From: an uncultured Prevotellaceae bacterium
GTDB taxonomy: Bacteria; Bacteroidota; Bacteroidia; Bacteroidales; Muribaculaceae
DNA: 64,000 nt
Assembly (NCBI GenBank): GCA_900318255.1
Contig: ONJX01000002.1
Coordinates: 112,130 to 176,129, forward strand
Direction of reading: 5' to 3'
The notes beneath the pieces were generated by a model. That model was given only the letters and a program-made list of their open reading frames with translations, did not search any database and was not told the origin of the DNA. A program made the translations under genes and the position numbers. This document shows, piece by piece, positions 36,460-45,203 of the stretch. Numbering within the stretch: position 1 is the stretch's first letter; each line of letters begins with the position of its first letter.

Positions 36460-38556
36460 ATGAAGAAGAACTTATTACTCTTAGCAGCCGCCACGCTGCC
36501 GCTCTTGAGCCAAGCTCAGGGATGGCCCGACAACTATGGCGGCGTGATGATGCAGGCTTTCTCGTGGAACTCTTTTAGCGACACACGATGGACTAAACTT
36601 ACTAGTCAAGCCGAGGAAATCTCCCAGTACTTCGACCTGTTGTGGATACCACAGAGCGGATGGACGGGAAGCACAGGCTCCATGGGATATGACGTGAAGT
36701 ACTACTTCGACCAGCACAGCGCCTTCGGCAGCGAAGCCGAGCTGCGCACTCTCATAAGCACTTACAAAGCCTTAGGCACCGGCACCATTGCCGACGTGGT
36801 TGTGAACCACCGCGGCAACCTCAGCAACTGGACCAACTTCCCCGTGGAGACCTACAACGGAGTGACCTACACGATGACGGCCTCCGACATCTGCAAGAAC
36901 GACGATGGTGGTGAGACCGCCAACCACCTGGCTCCCGGAGAGTCGCTTAGCGCAAACAACGACGAGGGCGAGGACTGGGGTGGCATGCGCGACCTCGACC
37001 ACAAGAGCGAGAACGTGCGCAACGTTATCAAGGCTTATGTGAAATTCCTGGCTAATGACTTGGGCTACACTGGCTTCCGCTATGACATGACGCGCGGCTT
37101 CAACGCTAACCGTGTGGCAGAATATAACGACGCCGCCGGCGTGCAGTTCTCGGTGGGCGAGAACTGGAGCAGCCAAAACGAAATCCAGACATGGATTGAC
37201 AACTGCAAGTGGAATGGCGTGAACATGAGCGCATCGTTCGACTTTCCATTCCGCTACACCGTGCGCGACGTGGTTCGTGGCTATCGCGACAATGCTCCCA
37301 ACACCAAGATCACTTGGAAGGACTTGAGCATAGGTGGCGTCATGTCAAACTCCAACTTCAAGCGCTATGCTGTGACCTTTGTCGAGAACCACGACACTCA
37401 GTATCGCGACGAGAACAACCAGAACGACCCCCTGCGCGCCGACACCCTCGCCGCCAACGCCTACCTGCTCACTATGCCTGGCACGCCATGCGTGTTCCTG
37501 CCTCACTGGAAGGCCTATAAGCAGGAAATCAAGAACATGATTGACATTCGCAAAACTGTGGGCGTGACTAACACCAGCACAGCTCAAAAATACACTATGT
37601 CGAGGAACTATGAAATCTCGGGATTCAAATCGAGTGCTCCTAGCGGCAAGGCAATGTACTGCATCGTGGGTAAGCAAAAGTACCTCAAGGACAATGTTGT
37701 TAACCAGTATTACTCGACCATCCTCTCAGAGGGTGTTGAGGTGACCAGAGGCTACGGTTACCGCCTGTATATGTCCAAGAACTGCGAGACGGCGTGGGCC
37801 GACAAGGCCAGCGGCAAGTATAAAGAGCCCTTCAGCGTCACCCTCACTGCCGTGACAGCCAGCAGCGGCGCACAGCTTGTCTATACCCTCGACGGCAGCA
37901 CTCCCACAGCCAGCAGCACCAAGGTGGCAAGCGGCAGCAGAGTCAACATCTATTCTCCTTGCACGCTCAAGGTGGGCATCCTCTCGGGAAGCACAGTGAA
38001 GGGCATCGTCAGCCGCACTTACACCTTCTCGGCACCTCCCAAGACCATTAAGGTGCATGTCAATGCCGAGCCGGCAGGCTGGAATCTGGTGAGATACTAC
38101 ACTTGGGATCAGGACGACCAGCAGCACAACGGCAACTGGCCCGGCGAGCAAATCACCGCGACCACAACCTACGACGGCCACACCTGGTATGTGAAAGAAT
38201 ACACCCTTGCCAACGATGACTGCTACATGAACTTCGTGTTCAACACTGGTACTAGTGGCGCACCACAGACTCTAGATGTAGTGGGAGCCACCACCGACAA
38301 GTATTATGTCGTTACCAACCAAGTGCAAGATGGCAAATATGTGGTTGTAGAATATGAGCCTGGCATGCAGCTTGGTGTTCCTGGCGATGTGAACGGCGAT
38401 GGCCAAGTGACCGCTGCCGACATCACTGCACTCTACGATTTCTTGCTCAACAATAACAGCAGCCACATCGTCAATGGCGACCAATCGGGCGACGGCATTA
38501 TCACCGCAGCCGATGTGACTTCGGTTTATGGTGTATTATTAGGAGGTGAACAGTAA
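36460..38556 (+). CDS. Secreted GH13 alpha-amylase with starch-binding and dockerin-like modules
   Basis: A 698-residue exported endo-amylase. Signal peptide to about 19 (LLSQAQ). GH13 domain at about 20-440: DVVVNH (112-117), GFRYDMTRG with nucleophile D209, VGEN with acid/base E234, FVENHD with D312. A chitobiase-C-like Fn3-associated domain lies near 450-530 (VYTLDGSTPTASS). A CBM26-like starch-binding module follows at about 535-630 (VHVNAEPAGWNLVRYYTWD). The last 55 residues are dockerin-like (GDVNGDGQVTAADITALY). Its stop codon lies one base before the start of the galactanase gene. It probably feeds maltodextrins to a Sus-type system such as that at 1.4-9 kb. Confidence 0.92.
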   Translation: MKKNLLLLAAATLPLLSQAQGWPDNYGGVMMQAFSWNSFSDTRWTKLTSQAEEISQYFDLLWIPQSGWTGSTGSMGYDVKYYFDQHSAFGSEAELRTLISTYKALGTGTIADVVVNHRGNLSNWTNFPVETYNGVTYTMTASDICKNDDGGETANHLAPGESLSANNDEGEDWGGMRDLDHKSENVRNVIKAYVKFLANDLGYTGFRYDMTRGFNANRVAEYNDAAGVQFSVGENWSSQNEIQTWIDNCKWNGVNMSASFDFPFRYTVRDVVRGYRDNAPNTKITWKDLSIGGVMSNSNFKRYAVTFVENHDTQYRDENNQNDPLRADTLAANAYLLTMPGTPCVFLPHWKAYKQEIKNMIDIRKTVGVTNTSTAQKYTMSRNYEISGFKSSAPSGKAMYCIVGKQKYLKDNVVNQYYSTILSEGVEVTRGYGYRLYMSKNCETAWADKASGKYKEPFSVTLTAVTASSGAQLVYTLDGSTPTASSTKVASGSRVNIYSPCTLKVGILSGSTVKGIVSRTYTFSAPPKTIKVHVNAEPAGWNLVRYYTWDQDDQQHNGNWPGEQITATTTYDGHTWYVKEYTLANDDCYMNFVFNTGTSGAPQTLDVVGATTDKYYVVTNQVQDGKYVVVEYEPGMQLGVPGDVNGDGQVTAADITALYDFLLNNNSSHIVNGDQSGDGIITAADVTSVYGVLLGGEQ

Positions 38557-38557
38557 T

Positions 38558-39862
38558 ATGTTGAAGAAATTGATATTCTTGGGGGCTATAATGCTTATAT
38601 GCCCCCTTTTCTTGAGGGCCAACGACTATGACGTGAATGGCGACGGCAACGTTACTGCTGCCGATGTGACAGCACTCTATGACTACTTGCTAAACAACGA
38701 CCTCACACATGCCGCCACCTGCGATGTGACGGGCGATGGCACGGTAACTAGTGCCGACGTCACCGCAGTGTATGACGTGCTGCTCAACGGCATCCCTGCC
38801 ACCCCCGTGCCCGAGCGGCTGGTGGGAGGCGACATCTCCATGCTCACAAAATATGAGCAGGGCGGAGCTATCTACAAGGATCGCAACGGCAGCACCATCG
38901 CCAGCATCTTACCCTACTTTAAGCAGCAGGGCTGGAACGCCATGCGAGTGCGGCTTTTTGTCAACCCTGAGAATGCTAGCGACGAGCACAAGAAGGAGGG
39001 CGTGGTGCAAGACCTGCCTTACGTCAAGGCGCTGGGCAAGCGCATCAAGGACGCTGGCTACGCTTTAGTGCTTGACCTGCACTACAGCGACACTTGGGCC
39101 GACCCAGGCAAGCAGACCGTGCCCGCAGCATGGCCCAGCAACGATGTGGAAGCGCTGAAAGATAGCGTGTATAACTACACCAAGCGTGTGTTGCAGCAGA
39201 TGATAGCTGCTGGGGCACGCCCCGACTTCATCCAGTTGGGCAACGAGATTACTGGCGGCATGCTATGGCCCACAGGACAAATCTATCCCACTGGTGGAGC
39301 ACCGGCAGGAGGCTCGTGGGAGAATTTTGCCGCCTATCAGCAGCGCGCCTCACAAGCCGTGCGCGAGGTGAGCCCCTCCACTAAAATCATCCTGCATGTG
39401 GAGATGCACAATCTCAACCAGCCTAGTGGCTTCTTCGGCAACTGCGAGAGCTATGGCATCGACTACGACGTGATGGGACTGAGCTACTATAGTGCCTATC
39501 ATGGCGACTTTGCTAACCTCAACACCGTGCTCAGCCGCATGGAGGTGGCATCCACCAAGCCCATCATGATCATGGAGTGTGGCTATGGCTACGCCTGGGC
39601 GCTGCCTGGCACCAACTACAATCTTGCTAACATCTACCCCTACAGCAACGAGGGACAGAAGAACTTCACCATCGACATGATTGCTGCACTCAAGCAGCAC
39701 AGCCGTGTGAAAGGCCTCTTCTGGTGGTGGCCCGAGGCCAACGAATTTAACATCCCCTGGCAGAACCAAATCACTAGCTCATGGTGGAACGGCAGCCTCT
39801 TCAACAACAACACCGGCCAAGCGCAAGACGCCCTCTATGAGCTAAAGCAATTTATCGAATGA
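38558..39862 (+). CDS. Secreted GH53 endo-beta-1,4-galactanase with N-terminal dockerin-like module
   Basis: A 434-residue enzyme that cuts beta-1,4-galactan side chains of pectin. Signal peptide to about 21. Residues 23-78 are a dockerin-like pair (DVNGDGNVTAADVTALY and DVTGDGTVTSADVTAVY), here at the N-terminus rather than the usual C-terminus. The GH53 domain spans about 88-434: GGDISMLTKYEQGG, LDLHYSDTWADPGKQ, acid/base E230 in LGNEI, nucleophile E340 in IMECGYGYAW. ATG at 38558 is preferred: AGGAGG at 38541-38546 inside the amylase gene serves as ribosome-binding site, indicating translational coupling. Confidence 0.92.
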   Translation: MLKKLIFLGAIMLICPLFLRANDYDVNGDGNVTAADVTALYDYLLNNDLTHAATCDVTGDGTVTSADVTAVYDVLLNGIPATPVPERLVGGDISMLTKYEQGGAIYKDRNGSTIASILPYFKQQGWNAMRVRLFVNPENASDEHKKEGVVQDLPYVKALGKRIKDAGYALVLDLHYSDTWADPGKQTVPAAWPSNDVEALKDSVYNYTKRVLQQMIAAGARPDFIQLGNEITGGMLWPTGQIYPTGGAPAGGSWENFAAYQQRASQAVREVSPSTKIILHVEMHNLNQPSGFFGNCESYGIDYDVMGLSYYSAYHGDFANLNTVLSRMEVASTKPIMIMECGYGYAWALPGTNYNLANIYPYSNEGQKNFTIDMIAALKQHSRVKGLFWWWPEANEFNIPWQNQITSSWWNGSLFNNNTGQAQDALYELKQFIE

Positions 39863-39924
39863 TGCTCAGCACAAGGCATTATCCATAACTTCAGGGAAGT
39901 TTTTGGGAGTGTAGAGCAAAACGA

Positions 39925-39969
39925 AATGCGGTGCGTGACCACGATAGAGTGTGTGGCTCGCACCGCATT
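39925..39969. terminator. Terminator between the galactanase and recA
   Basis: AATGCGGTGCG (39925-39935) pairs perfectly with CGCACCGCATT (39959-39969); the loop holds a second short helix (ACCAC with GTGTGG). It lies between convergent genes. U-tracts are weak on both sides. Confidence 0.65.
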
Positions 39970-40006
39970 GGTGTTTCGAAACAGGAACTTGCCAAGAGAA
40001 GGTTGC

Positions 40007-41062
40007 TTACTTCTTGGCGGGAGGGTTTTTCATGGCTTCAAAGATTTTTGCTTCAAGCTCTTCGGCGAGCTCGGGGTTGTCCTCTATCATCTGCTTGGCA
40101 TTGTCGCGACCCTGGAACTTGGTGCCCTCGTAGGATAGCCATGCTCCGCTCTTGTTGATGATGCCAAACTGGATGCCCAGGTCTAGAATCTCACCAGTGC
40201 GCGAGATGCCCTTGCCAAAGAGTATCTCAAACTCTGCTTTGCGGAAGGGTGGTGCCACTTTGTTCTTGACCACCTTCACGCGCGTGAGGTTGCCATAGAC
40301 TTGCTCGCCGTCTTTGAGCTGGCCAATGCGGCGAATGTCGATGCGCACCGAGGCATAGAACTTGAGCGCGTTGCCACCGGTAGTGGTCTCGGGGTTGCCA
40401 AACATCACGCCGAGTTTCTCACGCAGCTGGTTGATGAAGATGCAGGTGGTGTTAGTCTTGGAGATGGTGGCAGTGAGCTTGCGCAGGGCCTGCGACATGA
40501 GTCGTGCCTGGAGACCCATCTTGCTCTCGCCCATCTCGCCTTCAATCTCGGCCTTGGGGGTGAGTGCAGCCACCGAGTCGATGACCACGATATCGACAGC
40601 CGAGGAGCGTATGAGCTGGTCGGCAATCTCGAGAGCCTGCTCGCCGTTGTCGGGCTGTGCTATCCACAGGTTGTTCACGTCAACGCCTAGAGCCTCGGCA
40701 TAGAAGCGGTCGAAGGCGTGCTCGGCGTCGATGATGGCCGCGATGCCACCGGCTTTTTGTGCCTCGGCAATGGCGTGGATGGCGAGTGTGGTCTTACCGC
40801 TCGACTCCGGGCCATAGATCTCGATGATGCGTCCGCGTGGATAGCCTCCCACGCCCAGTGCGTAGTTCAAGCCAATGGATCCGGTGGGTATCACCTCCAC
40901 GTTCTCGATATTCTCGTCGCCGAGTTTCATGATTGAGCCACGGCCATAGGTCTTGTCGATCTTGTCCATAGCCACTTGCAGGGCTTTGAGTTTCTCGGGC
41001 GAGGGAGCTACGCGCTGTGGCTGCTCCATGGCTTCGTTGTTGTTGAAAATGTCGTCGTTCAT
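40007..41062 (-). CDS. recA: Recombinase RecA
   Basis: A 351-residue recombinase for homologous repair and SOS control. Walker A GPESSGKT at 84-91, Walker B-type [14 protein letters not shown]-binding loop L1 near [22 protein letters not shown], and loop L2 near [19 protein letters not shown]. Length is standard. No obvious LexA-type box was found in the 92-bp upstream gap, which instead carries TTCTAGA-type repeats. Confidence 0.99.
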   Translation of the reverse strand: MNDDIFNNNEAMEQPQRVAPSPEKLKALQVAMDKIDKTYGRGSIMKLGDENIENVEVIPTGSIGLNYALGVGGYPRGRIIEIYGPESSGKTTLAIHAIAEAQKAGGIAAIIDAEHAFDRFYAEALGVDVNNLWIAQPDNGEQALEIADQLIRSSAVDIVVIDSVAALTPKAEIEGEMGESKMGLQARLMSQALRKLTATISKTNTTCIFINQLREKLGVMFGNPETTTGGNALKFYASVRIDIRRIGQLKDGEQVYGNLTRVKVVKNKVAPPFRKAEFEILFGKGISRTGEILDLGIQFGIINKSGAWLSYEGTKFQGRDNAKQMIEDNPELAEELEAKIFEAMKNPPAKK

Positions 41063-41105
41063 AGTGAGTTATTGTTATTTAAAATAGTTGTTATTTTTAA
41101 TGGTT

Positions 41106-41150
41106 TTTCCAGAAGTTCTAGAGGTTCTGGAAATTCTAGATTTTCTAGTA
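41106..41150. repeat. TTCTAGA-type repeats with small hairpin
   Basis: CCAGAA (41109-41114) and TTCTGG (41125-41130) form a stem around a loop with TTCTAGAGG, followed by further ATTCTAGA and TTTCTAG units. On the minus strand the first stem is followed by AAAACC, so it is a poor terminator for bcp. It lies in the leader of recA. Confidence 0.45.
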
Positions 41151-41154
41151 ATTT

Positions 41155-41610
41155 TTATTGATCGAAGAGTGCTAAAATCTGGTTGGCACTGTCTTTAGTG
41201 TTCACCTTGTTGATGATGTGGGTGATGATGCCTTGCTCGTTGGCGATGAAGGTGGTGCGCACCGTGCCCATGTAGGTGCGGCCCGCCATCTTCTTCTCTT
41301 GCCACACGCCGAAGGCTTGGTTGAGTGTGAGGTCCACGTCGGCGATGAGCGGGAAGGGGAGGTTGTGCTTGGCGGCAAACTTCTGGTGGGAGGCGGCGCT
41401 GTCTTTGCTCACTCCCACGATGGCAAATCCCGCCTTGAGGAGCTTGCCGTAGCCGTCGCTCAGGCTGCAGGCCTCGGCGGTGCAACCTGGCGTGTTGTCC
41501 TTGGGATAGAAGTATATAACTAGTTTCTTGCCAGCGAAGTCGCTTGCTTTAACCTCGTTGCCCTGAGCGTCGATGCCCAGGATGTCGGGAATTTTATCTC
41601 CAATGTTCAT
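41155..41610 (-). CDS. bcp: Thioredoxin-dependent thiol peroxidase (Bcp/PrxQ)
   Basis: A 151-residue peroxiredoxin that reduces peroxides with electrons from thioredoxin. The peroxidatic motif is PKDNTPGCTAEACSL, with the peroxidatic Cys and the resolving Cys five residues apart, as in the PrxQ subgroup. The fold-defining YFYPKD and TFIANEQG are present. It lies upstream of recA on the same strand, possibly cotranscribed. Confidence 0.96.
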   Translation of the reverse strand: MNIGDKIPDILGIDAQGNEVKASDFAGKKLVIYFYPKDNTPGCTAEACSLSDGYGKLLKAGFAIVGVSKDSAASHQKFAAKHNLPFPLIADVDLTLNQAFGVWQEKKMAGRTYMGTVRTTFIANEQGIITHIINKVNTKDSANQILALFDQ

Positions 41611-41638
41611 AGTGCTTGGTTTTTTTGTTTTGATGTTG

Positions 41639-41646
41639 CAAAGTTA
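41639..41646 (-). promoter_or_regulatory. -7 element of bcp
   Basis: TAACTTTG on the minus strand, 29 bases upstream of the bcp start codon; exact TAnnTTTG match, weak -33 region. Confidence 0.5.
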
Positions 41647-41698
41647 ATATGCTCTACGTGTAATTTTGTTGCCCATTAATGTGAAATAGTATTAATGG

Positions 41699-42610
41699 CT
41701 AGGTTTTTTTAGTGCTATTATAGTTTTCGAGAGCCTTTTTCATCTCGTCCACGATTTGCGCTTTGAGTTCAGGTGGTTCTAGCACCTCGATGCTGCTGCC
41801 ATGCGATAGCAGTCGTTCACGCAGGTCGTAGGTGTTGCGCATCTTGTAGGTGAAAATCGAGAAGTCGTCGTGCAGCTCCTCTTGCTGGGAGTGGTGCAGT
41901 GGCAGTGCCCTGAGGTATTTGGCTTGTGTGGGCTCGGCCTTGATGACGATGCGCTTGGGCTGGTCCTCACTGGTGGTGATGCCGTAGCAGTCGGCAAAGA
42001 ACTCCTCGGGCACCAAGTCATGTGGCAGTGTGAAGGCGGTGTCGGTAATCATCACTTGCGACATGCGGTCGAGCGAGTAGGTCTTGACTTTTTTGTCGGC
42101 GATGTTGAGGCCTATCACATACCACAGTTGGTTGAAAATCTTGACGAAATAAGGCTCGAAGCGTATGCCTGTGTGCCCTGTGGCGCGCTTGTAGCTCTTG
42201 TAGTTGAACTTGATGCGCAGGTTGTGACGCATGGCGTCGATGATGATGTGCAGGTGCTCTCGTGCCGACGGCACATATTCAAGCAAGATGCGCGACGAGA
42301 GGTCGGCCGAGCTGCTCACCATGCTGCTTATCGACATTGAGTCGAGCAGCCACTGCATGCGCTGGTTGGCCGAGTCGGTGCCGTCGTGGGCTATGTAGTA
42401 CTCATAGGTCGATTGGTTGAACTCGATGTCGATGCCCAGCGTGTCGGCGATGCCGTTGCGGTAGTTGTAGAACGAGCGTCGTGGCAGTGGGTTGCCGTTG
42501 CTGAACTCGCTCAGCATCCACAGCTCATTGAGGTGCTCGCGCGTGATAGCTCCATGTCGCTCTATGGTATCTACCATCCAGATGTATTTTGCGATTAGGT
42601 TTTTTGCCAT
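41699..42610 (-). CDS. WYL-domain transcriptional regulator
   Basis: A 303-residue protein with an N-terminal winged-helix segment (ITREHLNELW, about 18-75) and a WYL sensor domain near 130-205 (FEPYFVKIFNQLWYVIGLNIADKKVKTYSLDRM). WYL proteins sense small ligands or single-stranded nucleic acid and regulate nearby genes. It lies 61 bases after the sodium:solute symporter on the same strand; a palindrome at 42638-42660 occupies that gap. Its targets cannot be determined here. Confidence 0.88.
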   Translation of the reverse strand: MAKNLIAKYIWMVDTIERHGAITREHLNELWMLSEFSNGNPLPRRSFYNYRNGIADTLGIDIEFNQSTYEYYIAHDGTDSANQRMQWLLDSMSISSMVSSSADLSSRILLEYVPSAREHLHIIIDAMRHNLRIKFNYKSYKRATGHTGIRFEPYFVKIFNQLWYVIGLNIADKKVKTYSLDRMSQVMITDTAFTLPHDLVPEEFFADCYGITTSEDQPKRIVIKAEPTQAKYLRALPLHHSQQEELHDDFSIFTYKMRNTYDLRERLLSHGSSIEVLEPPELKAQIVDEMKKALENYNSTKKT

Positions 42611-42637
42611 CTGTTAATTGTGGGTTTTCTGTTTTTG

Positions 42638-42660
42638 TTGTTGCGTTGACAACGCAACAA
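42638..42660. repeat. Palindrome of the TTGCGTTG class (copy A)
   Basis: TTGTTGCGTTG, one central A, CAACGCAACAA: perfect 11-bp arms. It lies between the symporter and the WYL gene. The same core appears as a longer perfect palindrome at 45158-45185. Confidence 0.7.
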
Positions 42661-42671
42661 ACGGGACATAT

Positions 42672-44138
42672 TTACTTGGTGGAGGTGTGAGTGGTGTTCT
42701 TTTTGAAAATCACCAGGCCCAGCATGGTGAGGGCGGCGTTGAGCAGCAGTAGCTCGAAGCCTATGGTGTAGTCGAACTGCTGCTTGAGCCACCACTGGAT
42801 GACCCAGCTCAGCACGGGGGCTGCGATGCACACGATGGGCACCATCTTGTCGTTGACACCCGTTTTGCACATCATGCCATAGGCAAAGAGGCCTAGGATG
42901 GGGCCATAAGTGTAGCTGGCGATGGAATAGACGGCACTGATGGCGTCGCTGTTGCTGATGAAGTAGAACACGATAATGACGATGCCCATGCCCACCGCCA
43001 TCGCCACATGGACGAGTTTGCGGGTCATGGAGAGCTTTTTCTCGTCTTGGCGCTTGTCGGCTCCCAGAATATCTACCGTGAACGATGTGGTGAGCGAGGT
43101 CAGGGCAGAGCCGGCTGCCGAGTAGGCTGCCGAGATGAGTCCTATTATAAAGAAGATGCCGGCAATCACCGGAATGCCGTCGCTCCATATTACAGAGCCA
43201 AAGAGCTCGTCGCTCTTCTCGGGCAAGGTCATGTGCTGCGACTTGGCATACATCGCCAGCAGCGTGCCCAGAATAAGGAAGAGGGCTATCACGAAGAATT
43301 GTATCACACCGCTCACAATCATGCCCTTCTGCGACTCCTTGGCGTTGGGGCTGGCGAGGGTGCGTTGCATCATGTCCTGGTCAAGGCCAGTCATGGCGAC
43401 TGCCATGAAGATGCCGGCTATGAACTGCTTCCAGAAGTAGGTGCCCTCCTTGGGGTTGTCAAAGAAGAAGATGCGCGAGCTCTCGTCGCCCTCCACCGCT
43501 TTGCACATCTGGCCGAAGTCATAGCCTAAGCCTTTTGCAATAAAATAGATGCACAGCACCACGCTGGCTATGAGGCAGAAACTCTTGAGGGTGTCGGTCC
43601 AGATGACCGTCTTCACGCCGCCTTGCAGCGTGTAGAGGAAGATAAGGGCTGTGGTGACCGCCACATTAAGGATGAAGGGGATGCCCAGCGTGTTAAAGAC
43701 GAGCAGCTGCAGTGTCACACACACGACATAGAACCTCACGGCAGCACCCAGCATCTTGCTGATGAAGAAGAACCAGGCGCCAGTTTTGTGGGTGCTGCTG
43801 CCAAAGCGGTCTTCCAGATAGCCGTAGATTGACACCAGATGTCGCTTGTAGAAGAGCGGGATAAGGACGTAGGCAATCACAAAGTACCCTACGATAAATC
43901 CTATCGCCATTTGCAGGTAGCTGTAGCCCTTGGTAAGCACCATGCCTGGCACCGAGATGAATGTCACGCCCGAGATGGGGGCTCCTATCATGGCGATGGC
44001 CACGATGAACCATGGTGCTTGCCGGCCGCCGGTGAGGGCGTCGCTGCTGTGGCTACGGCGGGTGGCAAACCACGAGATAATGAAAAGAAGAATGAAGTAG
44101 CCAACTATAGTGGCTAGAACTATCCAAGGAGTTGTCAT
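42672..44138 (-). CDS. Sodium:solute symporter (SSS family)
   Basis: A 488-residue inner-membrane transporter with about 13 hydrophobic helices. The SSS signature region is recognisable around QDMMQRTLASPNAKESQKG and in ISAAYSAAGSALTSLTTSFTVD. Start MTTPWIVLATIVGYFILLF. It lies in a minus-strand group with a NamZ-type muramidase; in Tannerella an SSS protein imports MurNAc, so N-acetylmuramic acid or a related sugar is a possible cargo, but this is conjecture. A heptamer repeat begins 3 bases before the start codon. Confidence 0.9.
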   Translation of the reverse strand: MTTPWIVLATIVGYFILLFIISWFATRRSHSSDALTGGRQAPWFIVAIAMIGAPISGVTFISVPGMVLTKGYSYLQMAIGFIVGYFVIAYVLIPLFYKRHLVSIYGYLEDRFGSSTHKTGAWFFFISKMLGAAVRFYVVCVTLQLLVFNTLGIPFILNVAVTTALIFLYTLQGGVKTVIWTDTLKSFCLIASVVLCIYFIAKGLGYDFGQMCKAVEGDESSRIFFFDNPKEGTYFWKQFIAGIFMAVAMTGLDQDMMQRTLASPNAKESQKGMIVSGVIQFFVIALFLILGTLLAMYAKSQHMTLPEKSDELFGSVIWSDGIPVIAGIFFIIGLISAAYSAAGSALTSLTTSFTVDILGADKRQDEKKLSMTRKLVHVAMAVGMGIVIIVFYFISNSDAISAVYSIASYTYGPILGLFAYGMMCKTGVNDKMVPIVCIAAPVLSWVIQWWLKQQFDYTIGFELLLLNAALTMLGLVIFKKNTTHTSTK

Positions 44139-44140
44139 TA

Positions 44141-44181
44141 TAAGTGTTAAGTGTTAAATGTTAAGTGTTAAGTGTTAAGTG
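44141..44181. repeat. Heptamer tandem repeat at the symporter start
   Basis: Almost six copies of TAAGTGT in tandem (one copy TAAATGT). On the minus strand the array ends 3 bases before the symporter ATG, so it occupies the whole ribosome-binding region and most of the 54-bp gap to the upstream gene. Copy-number changes could alter translation. Confidence 0.75.
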
Positions 44182-44192
44182 CCTGTGGTGCA

Positions 44193-45107
44193 TTATTGTT
44201 CGGGCGTTCCTATCGTCTTTATTTGATTGAGGAGCTTGAATGTTTCACATATGCCTATGCCTTGCTCTTGTAAACAACCCACTACCGATAGCCTTGCGTT
44301 AATCCAAGCCTCCATGTCGGTTTTGAGGTTCTTGCAAGCGTCGGTGAGGCCTGTAGATACTTCTTTGTAATAGGGGTTTTCTTTAAAGTAGTCTTCGCAG
44401 TCGAGCAGACCTTTAGCTGTAGAGGTGAGAAAAGTCACTGTAGTGTTAGCTTGCTCCCTGATTTTGTCGGACATGGGAATGTTGCTCGTTTTCTCGGCAA
44501 TTCCTGCAGTGAGCAGCATCTCGGTGTCGTTATAGCGTGCCTCGGCAAGGCTCCAAGCCGTGCCCGTAGCAACGATGCTCGCCATTGAGCCACCTTCATT
44601 CTCCATGAAGGCGGCATAGGCGTAATAGTCGTTTAGCGTGTTCTCAAGTTTTTGCCAAGCGTTAATTTCGTCAATTATCGCATCCACTACAGGCAAGATG
44701 ATTTGTGCACTCAATTTCTCGGAGTTGACTCCAGTTTTGTAATGAAAAATGGCAGCGTTGAGAATTCCACACTCCATCATGTCGCGTGTTGAGCCACTGG
44801 CCTTTATCTTATCGGCATATTCTTTCACTTTTTCAAGTGCTGTGGCTGCCGCAAGGCTCTCGCTCTTCGATGAGGTGTCGCCATGATAATAGGCAACGGC
44901 AAGGTTCTCTACTTGCTTCACATAATCTTTAATATCGCTAAATGTTGAGATTTCATTGCTCTCAAGCTCAATAAGTTTTTCACAGAGTTCTTCCATGTCT
45001 TTTGGGGTGGGTGAATACTTTCTTTTCGTTTCGGCATTGGCAGTGGTGGCCATCAATGCCGAGAACAGGAGCAAAAGTGCCGTAGATGTGTTCACTAATC
45101 GTTTCAT
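44193..45107 (-). CDS. Exported helical protein of unknown function
   Basis: A 304-residue protein I do not recognise. Signal peptide to about 25 (ATTANAE). The rest is predicted largely alpha-helical from its composition, with heptad-like stretches (EELCEKLIELESNEI, ALEKVKEYADKIKAS, LENTLNDYYAYAAFM). Cysteines at several positions (for example LLDCEDYF, DACKNL, VVGCLQEQGIGICE) may form disulfides. It lies between the symporter and the NamZ-type gene on the same strand. Confidence 0.75.
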   Translation of the reverse strand: MKRLVNTSTALLLLFSALMATTANAETKRKYSPTPKDMEELCEKLIELESNEISTFSDIKDYVKQVENLAVAYYHGDTSSKSESLAAATALEKVKEYADKIKASGSTRDMMECGILNAAIFHYKTGVNSEKLSAQIILPVVDAIIDEINAWQKLENTLNDYYAYAAFMENEGGSMASIVATGTAWSLAEARYNDTEMLLTAGIAEKTSNIPMSDKIREQANTTVTFLTSTAKGLLDCEDYFKENPYYKEVSTGLTDACKNLKTDMEAWINARLSVVGCLQEQGIGICETFKLLNQIKTIGTPEQ

Positions 45108-45157
45108 AATAGTAAGGAATTTGGTTATTGGTTTATAGCTTTGTTATCTCAGTTATT

Positions 45158-45185
45158 GTGTGTTGCGTTGGCCAACGCAACACAC
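45158..45185. repeat. Perfect 28-bp palindrome (TTGCGTTG class, copy B)
   Basis: Left half GTGTGTTGCGTTGG, right half its exact complement CCAACGCAACACAC, with no loop. Followed by ACTTAAC. It lies in the 96-bp gap between the NamZ-type gene and the unknown helical protein, and shares its core with 42638-42660. Confidence 0.75.
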
Positions 45186-45203
45186 TTAACGTCATGCATT
45201 TTT

